From Rubrobacter indicoceani (GTDB taxonomy: Bacteria; Actinomycetota; Rubrobacteria; Rubrobacterales; Rubrobacteraceae): a stretch of DNA of 64,000 nt. Under the pieces are notes generated by a model. That model worked only from the letters and a program-made list of their open reading frames with translations, searched no databases and was not told the DNA's origin. A program made the translations under genes and the position numbers. Position 1 is the stretch's first letter. The number at the start of each line of letters is the position of its first letter. Positions 42,128 through 50,362 of this stretch are shown in pieces. The stretch spans positions 2,418,001 through 2,482,000 of the forward strand of contig NZ_CP031115.1 in assembly GCF_003568865.1 (NCBI RefSeq), read 5' to 3'.

Positions 42128-43135
42128 ATGGAAATCGAGGATCACATCCAGACGGTCGAGAAGGAGAGCCTCGCCCCCATCGTCATAGCGACGAGCAACC
42201 TGACAAAGACCTACGGGCGCGTCGTGGCTCTGGACTCGCTTGACCTGAGCGTCCGGGAGAACTCCATCTTCGGGTTTCTCGGGCCGAACGGGGCCGGGAA
42301 ATCAACGACGATGAAGATGATCCTCGGCCTCACCCGCCCGACTTCGGGCTCCGGCACGGTTTTCGGCAGCGACATCGAGACGGAGGATTACGAGATCCGC
42401 CGCCGGGTCGGATACCTCGCTCAGGACCCGCGCTACTACGGTCATATGACCGCCCGCGAGACGCTCCGGTTTGCGGCGAGGTTCTTTTACTCCGGCCCGG
42501 AATCGGCGATAGAAAGGCGCGTGGAGGAATCGCTGGTGCTGGTCGGGCTGGAAGACCGGGCCGACCGCAGGATCAAGGGCTTCTCCGGCGGGGAGAGGCA
42601 GCGGCTCGGGCTGGCTCAGGCTCAGATCAACGACCCGGACCTGCTTATCCTGGACGAACCCGCCGCCTCCCTCGACCCGATGGGCCGTCGCGATGTGCTG
42701 GAGATACTGGAGCGGCTGCGCGACGAACGCGGCGCGACCGTCTTTTACTCGACGCACATCCTGGACGACGTGCAACGGGTCTCGGACTCGGTCGCCATAC
42801 TGCACGACGGACGGCTCCTGGCCCAGGCCCCGATAGACGAACTCCTCGCCACCGGCGGTCCCGGCACGGCGTTCTACGAGCTCACGGTGCAGGGCGACCC
42901 CCGGGGGACGGTGCAGGAGATCCGCACCAGAAGCTGGGTCTCTTCGCTGGAGGAATCTCCGGGGCCGGGCGGCGAGAGAATCCTGCTCGTCGGGGTAACG
43001 GACAGAGTCGCCGCCGAAAAAGAGCTGCTCCGGCTTGTCCTGGAAGTCGGGGAGGTCGGGGTCGTCGGCTTCGGGAAGAAGCGCCAGAGCCTCGAAGAAG
43101 CGTTCTTCGGCCTGATAGAGCGGGACGGCGGATGA
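42128..43135 (+). CDS. ABC transporter ATP-binding protein (ABC-2 type exporter)
   Basis: 335 residues. Walker A GPNGAGKST (~56), Q-loop YLAQDPRYYG, signature FSGGERQRLGLAQ, Walker B LLILDEPAASLDP, H-loop STHILDD. A ~100-residue C-terminal extension with VVGFGKKRQSLEEAFFGL is typical of CcmA/NatA-type exporters. The stop overlaps the start of the permease (ATGA). TATACT lies 10-15 bp before the start. Confidence 0.93.
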   Translation: MEIEDHIQTVEKESLAPIVIATSNLTKTYGRVVALDSLDLSVRENSIFGFLGPNGAGKSTTMKMILGLTRPTSGSGTVFGSDIETEDYEIRRRVGYLAQDPRYYGHMTARETLRFAARFFYSGPESAIERRVEESLVLVGLEDRADRRIKGFSGGERQRLGLAQAQINDPDLLILDEPAASLDPMGRRDVLEILERLRDERGATVFYSTHILDDVQRVSDSVAILHDGRLLAQAPIDELLATGGPGTAFYELTVQGDPRGTVQEIRTRSWVSSLEESPGPGGERILLVGVTDRVAAEKELLRLVLEVGEVGVVGFGKKRQSLEEAFFGLIERDGG

Positions 43136-43959
43136 AGCTCGGGTCTTTCCGCTCCAGGTCGCAGGACCGCCACGGGAGCGAGGAACTGCGTCCGGTCGAG
43201 GGATCGTTCAGCGGCCTTCGGAACCTTGCAGGCAAGGAGAACGTGGAGTGGACGCGGGGGCCGGCGATCCTTGCTCACGGGGCAGTCTGGATGCTCATAG
43301 TCGCCCTGATACCGGTCGCCATCGCCTACATCCGGGGTGAGATGGAACCGACCTACACCCCGAAGGACATAAACGACGCGGGCGCCCTGATGTTCTTCGT
43401 ACTCGGCTCGGTGGCCTCCGTCATAGCGGTCGTAGCGAGAACTCAGGGGGCGATCATCGGTGAGAAGCAGCTCGGCACCGCCGCGTGGGTTCTCTCGAAG
43501 CCGGCGTCCCGCCGGGCGTTTGTGCTGGCGAAGCTCGTCGTTCACTTCCGTTGGCTCCTGACGGTTACGCTGCTCTTCCCTGCGCTGGTCTTCTACGTGC
43601 TTTCGATCATCGTCTCGACCGCGCCGCAGCCGCCGCTCTATTTCCTCGGCGGGTTCGGGATTCTTGCCCTGGGGCTGCTCTTCTACCTCTCGCTCTCGCT
43701 GTTTCTCGGCACGGTTTTCGAGAGTCGCGGGCCGCTCGCGGGCTGCGTCTTCGGGTTCATGGTGGCGGGGTTCATGGTCGCCAACTACGCGCCGTCCCTC
43801 ACGGCGGCGTTCCCCTGGCTTTTCTTTCAGTCCGGGTTCTACCTCGTTACGGAGGGCTATATCCCGGTTTATGGTCTGATCTCGATCCCCGCGACCGCCC
43901 TCTGGAGCGCGCTCTTTGTCTTTCTGGCCCTGCGCCGCTTTAAACGCGCCGAGCTGTAG
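43132..43959 (+). CDS. ABC-2 type permease
   Basis: 275 residues, six TM helices, starting after a 40-residue charged N-terminus. The cytoplasmic GEKQLGTAAWVLSKPASRRAFVLAK loop is the conserved ABC-2 coupling region. With the preceding ATPase it forms an exporter of unknown substrate. Confidence 0.9.
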   Translation: MKLGSFRSRSQDRHGSEELRPVEGSFSGLRNLAGKENVEWTRGPAILAHGAVWMLIVALIPVAIAYIRGEMEPTYTPKDINDAGALMFFVLGSVASVIAVVARTQGAIIGEKQLGTAAWVLSKPASRRAFVLAKLVVHFRWLLTVTLLFPALVFYVLSIIVSTAPQPPLYFLGGFGILALGLLFYLSLSLFLGTVFESRGPLAGCVFGFMVAGFMVANYAPSLTAAFPWLFFQSGFYLVTEGYIPVYGLISIPATALWSALFVFLALRRFKRAEL

Positions 43960-44062
43960 AGACTTCTCCGCGAAATTCGTACCGAAGGCCAATGGATTGT
44001 CCGCCCCGGACGCTGCTATATTTCGCCTGTCCGTAACCCTTTAGCAGACCGGGAGCGAAACT

Positions 44063-45418
44063 TTGGCGGCATTCTTCAAGTTCTCCGAGCGTGGCACGAA
44101 CCTGCGGACGGAACTCATCGCCGGGCTGACGACGTTCATGACGATGGCCTACATCATCTTCGTAAACCCCTCCATCCTCGCGACCGAAGGTACGGGGCTT
44201 CCCATAAGCGGCGTCTTTTTTGCGACGTGCGTCGCCGCCGGGGCCGCGTGTATCGCGATGGGGCTTATCGCGAACTTCCCGCTCGCGCTCGCGTCCGGGC
44301 TCGGGCTGAACGCCGTCGTCGCGTTTACCCTGATCCTCGGCCTCGGGCTTTCGTGGCAGCAAGCGATGGCGGTCGTTATCCTTGAGGGTCTGCTCGTTAC
44401 GCTTCTTGTCCTGACAAACCTGCGCGAGGCCGTGATGAACGCCATCCCGATGAGCCTGAAGTTCGCTATAGCGGTCGGGATCGGGCTCTTTATCGCGTTT
44501 ATCGGCCTGAAGAACGGCGGCATCGTCGTGCAGGACCCGGCAACGTACCTCGCGCTCGGAGATTTCACTCAAGGCCCGGTGCTGCTCGCCGGGGTCGGCC
44601 TCGTCCTGACGCTTATCCTTGTAGCGAGAAACATTCCGGGCGGGCTCCTGATCGGGATAGTCCTGACCGGGGTTCTGGGGATGATCTTCGGCGTCATACC
44701 GCTCCCGACGGCCCTCGTGAGCTTCGACTTCGATACCTCGACCATCGGCGGCGGCGTACTTGCGATCCCGGACGTGCTGCAGCTGACGCTCGTTCCGGTG
44801 ATCTTCGCGCTGTTCATGACGGACTTCTTTGACTCGATGGGGACGGTTATCGCGGTCGGGCAGGAAGGGAAGATGCTCGACGAGAACGGACGCCCGCCCG
44901 GCCTGAAGCGCATCCTGCTGGTGGATTCGGTCTCGGCGGTCGGGGGCGGCGCGGCGGGGGCGTCGTCCGTCACGAGCTACATAGAGAGCGGCTCCGGCGT
45001 TGCAGAGGGCGGCAGGACGGGCATGACGGCCGTGGTCGTTGGGATACTGTTCCTTCTAGCGTTGCCGTTTGCCCCGATCATCGGCGTCTTCGGCGGTGCG
45101 GTCCCGGTTCCCGGCCCGGCGGGTGAGGATATCTTTGTCTCCCCCGTAACCGCCCCCGCGCTCGTCGTCGTGGGCTTTCTGATGATGACGGCGGTGCGGT
45201 ATATCGAGTGGGACCGCTACGATGAGTCCATCCCGGCCTTCCTGACCATCCTGACGCTCCCCCTGACGTTCAACATCGCTTACGGCATCGGGTTTGGGTT
45301 TATCTCCTACGTTCTTATAAAGCTCGCAAGCGGCAGGGTCCGCGAGGTTCATCCGCTGCTCTGGGGGGCCGCCGCGCTCTTTGCGCTCGTCTTCTTCACC
45401 GAGCCGTTTATCTCCTGA
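44063..45418 (+). CDS. NCS2-family (AzgA-like) purine permease
   Basis: 451 residues, about 12-14 TM helices, TTG start behind GGGAGCG. LRTELIAGLTTFMTMAYIIFVNPSIL is the AzgA-type start, ALASGLGLNAVVAF and IGLKNGGIVV follow, and the DFFDSMGT and TSYIESGSGVAEGGRTG motifs are characteristic. It probably imports adenine, guanine or hypoxanthine with protons. Confidence 0.93.
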   Translation: MAAFFKFSERGTNLRTELIAGLTTFMTMAYIIFVNPSILATEGTGLPISGVFFATCVAAGAACIAMGLIANFPLALASGLGLNAVVAFTLILGLGLSWQQAMAVVILEGLLVTLLVLTNLREAVMNAIPMSLKFAIAVGIGLFIAFIGLKNGGIVVQDPATYLALGDFTQGPVLLAGVGLVLTLILVARNIPGGLLIGIVLTGVLGMIFGVIPLPTALVSFDFDTSTIGGGVLAIPDVLQLTLVPVIFALFMTDFFDSMGTVIAVGQEGKMLDENGRPPGLKRILLVDSVSAVGGGAAGASSVTSYIESGSGVAEGGRTGMTAVVVGILFLLALPFAPIIGVFGGAVPVPGPAGEDIFVSPVTAPALVVVGFLMMTAVRYIEWDRYDESIPAFLTILTLPLTFNIAYGIGFGFISYVLIKLASGRVREVHPLLWGAAALFALVFFTEPFIS

Positions 45419-45424
45419 ACCGTC

Positions 45425-45430
45425 TAGAAT
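45425..45430 (+). promoter_or_regulatory. -10 box of a leaderless transcript for the FolP2-like gene
   Basis: TAGAAT is six bases before the ATG at 45437. AAAGGG lies between and touches the start, too close to be an RBS. Confidence 0.6.
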
Positions 45431-45436
45431 AAAGGG

Positions 45437-46369
45437 ATGACCGAAAGCACCAGCCTTGTTCTCGACACCGGACGCAGCCGGATAGATTTCTCCGAGAAGG
45501 TCGCCGTTATGGCGATCCTCAACGCGACCCCCGATTCTTTTTTCGACCGGGGCAGGTACTACGGCGACGAAAAGGGCGTCGAACGGGCAAAAGAGCTCCT
45601 CGCCGCCGGGGCGGACATCGTAGATATCGGCGGAGTGAAGGCCGCCGCCGGGAAGCCCCTGCCACCGGAGAGAGAGACCGCGCGGGTGATGCCGCTTCTC
45701 ACGGAGGTGCGGCGGATAACGGACGTTCCCATCTCGATAGACACCTTTCTCCCCGAGGTCGCCCGCGCGACGCTCGCCGCCGGGGCGGACATCATCAACG
45801 ACATCTCCGGGCTGCGTGATCCGCGCCTAATAGAAGAAGTCGCCCGGGCCGATGCGCACCTCATGATCATGCACATCGCCGGGCCGCCCCGCGTCTGGCG
45901 CGACTTCCGAAGCTACAGGGACGTTACCGGGGAGGTCGTGGAGTTTCTTGCAGACCGCGTGGAGCGGGCGGTCGCCGGCGGGGTGAAACGGGAGAAGATC
46001 ATCGTAGACCCCGGCCTCGACTTCGACAAGGACACGCCGTATTCGCTCGAGCTTCTGCGGAACCTGCCGGAGCTGAAGCGGCTCGGGTTGCCGGTTCTTG
46101 TCGCGGCCAGCCGCAAGGACTTTATCGGGGAGGCTCTGGGCGGATTGCCGCCCGCCGAGCGGATGGCCGGTACGGCGGCCGCGATAGCGTTCTCGATCGT
46201 GAAGGGAGCTAACGTCCTGCGCGTACACGACGTGGAGTTCATGGGGCAGGTGGTCCGGATGATGGAGGCGATGACCGGGATGGGAAGGTTCTCGCCGGAC
46301 GAGATCTGGAGCTGGTGGGAGCCGATGCGGGCGAGCATCCTGCGCGGTCCGCCCGACTACGGGTCGTAG
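45437..46369 (+). CDS. dihydropteroate synthase homologue, FolP2-like
   Basis: 310-residue TIM-barrel protein. Motifs NATPDSFFDRG, DIGGVKAAAGK, SIDTFLPEVARA, DISGLRDPR, DPGLDFDKDT and RVHDVEF match DHPS, but key spots follow mycobacterial FolP2 rather than FolP1: GGVKAAAGK instead of GGESTRPG, and PDSFFDRG instead of PDSFSDGG. FolP2 proteins lack DHPS activity in Mycobacterium, so folate synthesis should not be assumed. No other folate gene is adjacent. Confidence 0.82.
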   Translation: MTESTSLVLDTGRSRIDFSEKVAVMAILNATPDSFFDRGRYYGDEKGVERAKELLAAGADIVDIGGVKAAAGKPLPPERETARVMPLLTEVRRITDVPISIDTFLPEVARATLAAGADIINDISGLRDPRLIEEVARADAHLMIMHIAGPPRVWRDFRSYRDVTGEVVEFLADRVERAVAGGVKREKIIVDPGLDFDKDTPYSLELLRNLPELKRLGLPVLVAASRKDFIGEALGGLPPAERMAGTAAAIAFSIVKGANVLRVHDVEFMGQVVRMMEAMTGMGRFSPDEIWSWWEPMRASILRGPPDYGS

Positions 46370-46373
46370 GCCG

Positions 46374-46565
46374 CTAGTCGTCCGGATCCTCGGGACCGGA
46401 GCGGAGCATCCTGAAGTACAGGTACGTGCCGAACCCGGCAACGACAAAGATCCATATCCCACCCCCGATAGCGAGGCCGACCCCGGTGTTGACCAGCGAG
46501 ACCGTCAGCACCACCGAGATAAACACCATCACGAAAACGAAACGCACGACCGGGCTTATGTACAA
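46374..46565 (-). CDS. small two-TM membrane protein
   Basis: 63 residues from a TTG preceded by GGGAGTTTAC. Two hydrophobic helices (VRFVFVMVFISVVLTVSLV and GIWIFVVAGFGTYLYF) and an acidic tail GPEDPDD. Lies just after the MscS-like gene; function unknown. Confidence 0.6.
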   Translation of the reverse strand: MYISPVVRFVFVMVFISVVLTVSLVNTGVGLAIGGGIWIFVVAGFGTYLYFRMLRSGPEDPDD

Positions 46566-46599
46566 GTAAACTCCCTTACAGGCTTTCAGGGTCAGGGTT

Positions 46600-47394
46600 T
46601 CAGGGCGTAGCTTCGGCCTTCTCGACCACGTTCTCAAGAAAGTGAGAGTTGGGGACGAGGTGGAGCCTTCCGTTGTCGTCGCGCAGCTTTGTCATGGCGT
46701 GTCCGACCTCCTCGACCACGCCGGAGAGTTCTCCGATGCGGATTTCGTCTCCCTCCTCAATGCCCTCCGAGATATACCGTCCGGCGGCGATGTTCGACGA
46801 AAGACCACGAAGCCCCAGGCCGATGGCGAGGGCGGCGGTCAGGGCGACGCCGCCAAGGCCGATGATAGTTACGACTATCAGGATGGTCACGTCTATCTCG
46901 AGCACCGAGGCAGCGAGGATTGCGACGAGGAAGATCATGGCAAACCGCACGAAGCTCTTGATGCCGTTCGCGCTCCCGACGCCCGCGCCGGTCAGCCAGC
47001 GGCCGAGCATCTCCGAGACGAGCCCCGCCGCCGAGGTCCCGAGGATAAGGATAAGGATGGCCGCCACAACCTTCGGAGCGTAGAGAACAACCTGGTTCAG
47101 CGTCGAGGCGAGGAAGTCCAGCCCGAGCGGCCCGAGCGCGGCCAGCACCGCAAAGACAACCACGCCGTAGAACACTATCTGCCCGACAAACCCGGTCGGG
47201 GTGCGCCGGGAATCCTCGCCGAGCAGCCGGGTTATGCCGACCCTGCGACAGAGTTCGTCGAAGTTGAACCGCCGAAGCATAAAGGTCGCCCCGCGTCGGG
47301 CAAGCACCGCTATCAGTAGCCCGACAACGACTATCGCAAGCGCGCCGAGGACGCGCGGCACGTACTGGATCAGGGTGGATAACAATTCGCCCAT
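46600..47394 (-). CDS. MscS-family small-conductance mechanosensitive channel
   Basis: 264 residues. Repeated conserved TM-helix segments (TLIQYVPRVLGALAIVVVGLLI, NQVVLYAPKVVAAILILILG) precede the pore-lining TM3 rich in Gly/Ala (GVALTAALAIGLGLRGLSSN) and the beta domain EEGDEIRIGELSGVVEEVG, LVPNSHFLENVV. It releases solutes on osmotic downshock. This is the short actinobacterial-type form. Confidence 0.9.
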   Translation of the reverse strand: MGELLSTLIQYVPRVLGALAIVVVGLLIAVLARRGATFMLRRFNFDELCRRVGITRLLGEDSRRTPTGFVGQIVFYGVVVFAVLAALGPLGLDFLASTLNQVVLYAPKVVAAILILILGTSAAGLVSEMLGRWLTGAGVGSANGIKSFVRFAMIFLVAILAASVLEIDVTILIVVTIIGLGGVALTAALAIGLGLRGLSSNIAAGRYISEGIEEGDEIRIGELSGVVEEVGHAMTKLRDDNGRLHLVPNSHFLENVVEKAEATP

Positions 47395-47420
47395 CGGGCC
47401 TCCCGGTCTGCTTTTTTTCG

Positions 47421-47720
47421 TTATCTCAGGTAGTAAAGCACGGCTCGACCGTACGCCCCGAGCAACCCCTCGAACAGCCCGCTCGCCGCCCTTAGATATG
47501 CCTTCAGCATTACCCTACGGTTAACCCTGGAGGCGAAGTTCTCCGGCACGTCCACCTCTTCCCCGGCGGCGGCCCGGAGCAGCACGAGAAGCTTTTCGTA
47601 GCGCTCGACCTCGCGCCGGAGCTCGGGGGAGGTCAGGAGCATCTCCTCGAAAGCCCGCTCTTCTTCCCCGTCGAGTTCGCCGCTCGCGTAGGCGAAGAGC
47701 GTCTCCTCGGCGGCGTCCAC
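47421..47720 (-). CDS. putative anti-sigma factor
   Basis: 99 residues, helical and acidic: AYASGELDGEEERAFEEMLLTSPELRREVERYEKLL matches the N-terminal anti-sigma domain fold. It lacks the His-x3-Cys-x2-Cys zinc motif, and the C-terminus is weakly hydrophobic (LFEGLLGAYGRAVLYYL), so it may touch the membrane. It is 20 bp after the ECF sigma gene, its likely target. Confidence 0.72.
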   Translation of the reverse strand: MDAAEETLFAYASGELDGEEERAFEEMLLTSPELRREVERYEKLLVLLRAAAGEEVDVPENFASRVNRRVMLKAYLRAASGLFEGLLGAYGRAVLYYLR

Positions 47721-47740
47721 GCCGTTTGTTTCGTGCTCGC

Positions 47741-48283
47741 TCAGGTCAGCGTCTCCTTGAGCTTCTTTCTTCCCCGGTGCGCCCAGACCCTCGCCGTCGC
47801 CTCCGAGACCTCGAGCATCTCTCCGACCTCGGCAAAGGAATAGCCTTCCAGATCCTTCAATACCACGGCGGCCCTGTGGTTTTCCTTTACTTCAAGCAAC
47901 GCCTCTCTTACCCTTCCGACGGCTTCGGAGGAGACGAGCCGCTCCTCCGGATCGTCTCCGGCGTTAGCCGTGATCGCCTCCGGCGGTATCTCCCGCAGAG
48001 CCCGCTTTCTTTTCGCAAGCTCGTTGAGGCTCGTGTTTACGGCGAGCTTCGTCAGCCACGTCTTGAACGAACTTCGGCCCTCGAAGCCGTCCAGCCGCTC
48101 GTAGGCCCTCACAAACGACTCCTGCGCGGCGTCCTCCGCGTCCTGACGGTTGCCGAGAACCCGGTAGCAGACCCTGAAAACGACCCCCTGATGCCGCGCC
48201 ACAAGCTCGGAGAAAGCCCGGCTCTCCCCGACCCTTGCCCGCTGGATCAGCGCATCGTCGTTTAATGTCGTCTGTTTAGACAG
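47741..48283 (-). CDS. ECF-family RNA polymerase sigma factor
   Basis: 180 residues if translation starts at a CTG (48281-48283) behind CGGGAGAG. The next standard start, a GTG at 48202, would delete the N-terminal part of region 2 (DDALIQRARVGESRAFSELVARHQG). Region 2.2-2.4 is YRVLGNRQDAEDAAQESFVRAYERL, and region 4.2 is YSFAEVGEMLEVSEATARVWAHRGRKKL. It pairs with the anti-sigma gene downstream. Confidence 0.85.
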   Translation of the reverse strand: MSKQTTLNDDALIQRARVGESRAFSELVARHQGVVFRVCYRVLGNRQDAEDAAQESFVRAYERLDGFEGRSSFKTWLTKLAVNTSLNELAKRKRALREIPPEAITANAGDDPEERLVSSEAVGRVREALLEVKENHRAAVVLKDLEGYSFAEVGEMLEVSEATARVWAHRGRKKLKETLT

Positions 48284-48415
48284 CCCGGCTCTCCCGTTCG
48301 TTACCAGAACCCGGCCCGGATTCCTTATTTGCCCGGTATGTTCTCAGAATCGGACGCGTTCCGAGAAGGACCGTTGAATAACGCGAGCTCGACGAACTAC
48401 GAAAGGTTACAAAAA

Positions 48416-48440
48416 GTTTAGTACGTAAAGTTACGGGTAC
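48416..48440 (+). promoter_or_regulatory. SigB-type (general stress) promoter of the envelope-stress operon
   Basis: GTTTAG (48416-48421), 13-bp spacer, GGGTAC (48435-48440) fits the SigB/SigF consensus GTTT-N14-16-GGGTAT. It leaves a leader of about 120 nt before the first gene. In Staphylococcus asp23 is SigB-dependent, which matches the genes downstream. Confidence 0.65.
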
Positions 48441-48566
48441 AGACCGCCCAGCGCACCAGCGGTCGAGCTTCGTTGCCGGGTGTAACGAAACATCCGCAGG
48501 TGTTGTCAGAACAGGCAGCATGAGTTCGTGCAAAAGTAAAAGAAAAGGAGGAGGTGAAATAGAAAG

Positions 48567-48827
48567 TTGATCACTTCGATAATAGTGTGGATCGTCATCG
48601 GTCTTATAGCCGGTGCGCTGGCGAAGTTCGTGATGCCGGGGCCGGATCCGGGCGGCATCATAGTAACGATACTGATTGGTATAGCCGGTGCGTTTATCGG
48701 CGGGTTCATCACGCAGAACATATTCGGTATGTCGAGCGGTGGATTTATCTGGACCATTCTGGTCGCAACGCTGGGCGCGATAGTTTTGCTGGCAGTTTAC
48801 CGGCTGATAACGCGTCGAGCCGCATAG
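48567..48827 (+). CDS. GlsB/YeaQ/YmgE family small membrane protein
   Basis: 86 residues, TTG start after AAGGAGGAGGTGAAATAG. Three hydrophobic helices with GLIAGALAKFVMPGPDPGG and IGIAGAFIGGFI, the transglycosylase-associated/GlsB signature. First gene of the Asp23/AmaP operon; linked to envelope stress. Confidence 0.9.
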   Translation: MITSIIVWIVIGLIAGALAKFVMPGPDPGGIIVTILIGIAGAFIGGFITQNIFGMSSGGFIWTILVATLGAIVLLAVYRLITRRAA

Positions 48828-48886
48828 TAGCGGGCCAAATGGGGAATACATCGCAGAGAGTAAAAACCTTGAGAGAGGAGCACTAA

Positions 48887-49399
48887 GTGTCGGAGCAGAG
48901 AACCCAGCAGGGCAGCGGCAACCAGAGCGGCGGCAGGAACGCCCTTCAGACGGACCGGGGCAACACCACCATTCAGGACAGCGTCGTCTCCAAGATCGCG
49001 GGCATCGCGGCGGGCGAGGTCGACGGCATCCGGATGGGTGGCGGCACGTCGCAGACCGTCGGCAACCTCCTGAGCAGCGTTACGGGTGGCAGCACCGGTG
49101 GGGGCAGCCGCACGCAGGGGGTCTCCGTTGAGGTCGGTCAGGAAGAGGCGGCACTGGACCTCACCTGCACCGCCGAGTACGGCAAGAGCATCCCGCAGCT
49201 CACCGAGGCCGTCAGGCGCAACGTCGTCAACCGGGTGGAGAGCCTCGTGGGCCTCAAGGTCACCGAGGTCAACATCACCGTCGGCGACATCTTCTTCCCG
49301 CAGGAAGAGGCCGAGAAGGAGCGTCAGAAGCAGCTCCAGCAGCAGCAGAAAGAACAGCAGCAGCAGGACGGCGGCGGTTCGCAGTCCCGCGTTCAGTAG
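48887..49399 (+). CDS. Asp23/Gls24-family envelope stress protein
   Basis: 170 residues. GTG start after GAGAGGAGCACTAA. VVSKIAGIAAGEVDGIRMGG, VSVEVGQEEAALDLTCTAEYG and GLKVTEVNITVGDIFF form the Asp23 domain. N- and C-termini are Gln-rich and disordered. In Staphylococcus Asp23 is a membrane-associated cytoplasmic protein tethered by AmaP. Confidence 0.9.
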   Translation: MSEQRTQQGSGNQSGGRNALQTDRGNTTIQDSVVSKIAGIAAGEVDGIRMGGGTSQTVGNLLSSVTGGSTGGGSRTQGVSVEVGQEEAALDLTCTAEYGKSIPQLTEAVRRNVVNRVESLVGLKVTEVNITVGDIFFPQEEAEKERQKQLQQQQKEQQQQDGGGSQSRVQ

Positions 49400-49413
49400 T
49401 CGGGTGAATTAAT

Positions 49414-49773
49414 TTGGCTGAGGGAACACTTCAGACCGCGAGGGCCGTCCGCGAGGCGGCCCTCGCCGCAGACGGAGTATTCGAACTGGGCAAGGGGCTT
49501 TTCGTCGAGGCCGCCACCTACGACGGCGGAGAGAAAGTCTCCGGCGTGGTGGTGGATGACGATTCGGTGGAAGTACACCTCGTACTCGACTACCCGCTGG
49601 TCAAACCCATACCGGAGATAGGCAAAGACCTGAAGAGAACCCTCGGCTCGAAGTCCGGCGGTCGGACGATGAACCTCATCTTCGAGGATGTGGTGGACGA
49701 AGAGGAGAAGGCCGCCCGACGAGCCGAGGCAGCAAGACAGGCGAACGACGTGCAGACAAACGGGACGGATTAG
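49414..49773 (+). CDS. short Asp23-like protein
   Basis: 119 residues, TTG start 15 bp after the Asp23 gene. VREAALAADGVFELGKGLFVEAATYDGG and VEVHLVLDYPLVKPIPEIGKDLKRTL echo the Asp23 fold without the full motif set. Acidic, Ala-rich C-terminus. Likely a partner or paralogue within the same operon. Confidence 0.7.
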   Translation: MAEGTLQTARAVREAALAADGVFELGKGLFVEAATYDGGEKVSGVVVDDDSVEVHLVLDYPLVKPIPEIGKDLKRTLGSKSGGRTMNLIFEDVVDEEEKAARRAEAARQANDVQTNGTD

Positions 49774-49777
49774 AGAT

Positions 49778-50362
49778 ATGAGGATCATCAACAGGTTCAT
49801 ATTAATCCTGGTCCTCGCCGCTCTGTTCCTGGCGGGTTTCTTCGCGGTGATTTACGGCCTCGGGATTCTCGGGTACAGGATGGCTGACCTACAGAGCAGC
49901 CTCAACCTGCAGGGGGCGTACAGCGGCCTCGACGGGTTCGTGAGCGGTATAGAGCAGGGCGCGCTGACCGCTGCCGGGATAGCGATACTCACCGCCATAG
50001 CGGTGGCCGGGTTGATCCTCTTGATCCTTGAACTCAAGCCTCGCACCCCGAGGCGGGTCAGGATGCAGAAGGGGACTTACGTTACCCGGAGGGCGGTGGA
50101 TGAAGAGGTGAAGGCCGCCGCCGAAGGGACGCCCAGCGTGGTTTCGACTTCCACGAAGGTGAAGGCCAGGCGCAGCCCCGGAGCAAAGGTGGACCTTCGG
50201 GCCGACGTGCGGCGCGGTGAGGATCAGAAAACCTTGAAGAACAACTTGAAAAGCGCCGTAGAGCGGCGGCTCGCGAGCGTCGGAGTTCCCCTGGGGGGTC
50301 TCAGCATAAAGCTCAACGAGACCGACCCGAGGCAGTCCAGCGGCGGATCGAGGGTGCGATGA
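49778..50362 (+). CDS. AmaP-like membrane anchor, copy 1
   Basis: 194 residues from the ATG. TM1 (INRFILILVLAALFLAGFF) and TM2 (~63-87) are followed by a cytoplasmic domain with SGAxV-type features: GAKVDLRADVRRGEDQKTLKNN and RLASVGVPLGGLSIKLNE, as in AmaP proteins that tether Asp23. It overlaps copy 2 (ATGA). Confidence 0.85.
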   Translation: MRIINRFILILVLAALFLAGFFAVIYGLGILGYRMADLQSSLNLQGAYSGLDGFVSGIEQGALTAAGIAILTAIAVAGLILLILELKPRTPRRVRMQKGTYVTRRAVDEEVKAAAEGTPSVVSTSTKVKARRSPGAKVDLRADVRRGEDQKTLKNNLKSAVERRLASVGVPLGGLSIKLNETDPRQSSGGSRVR

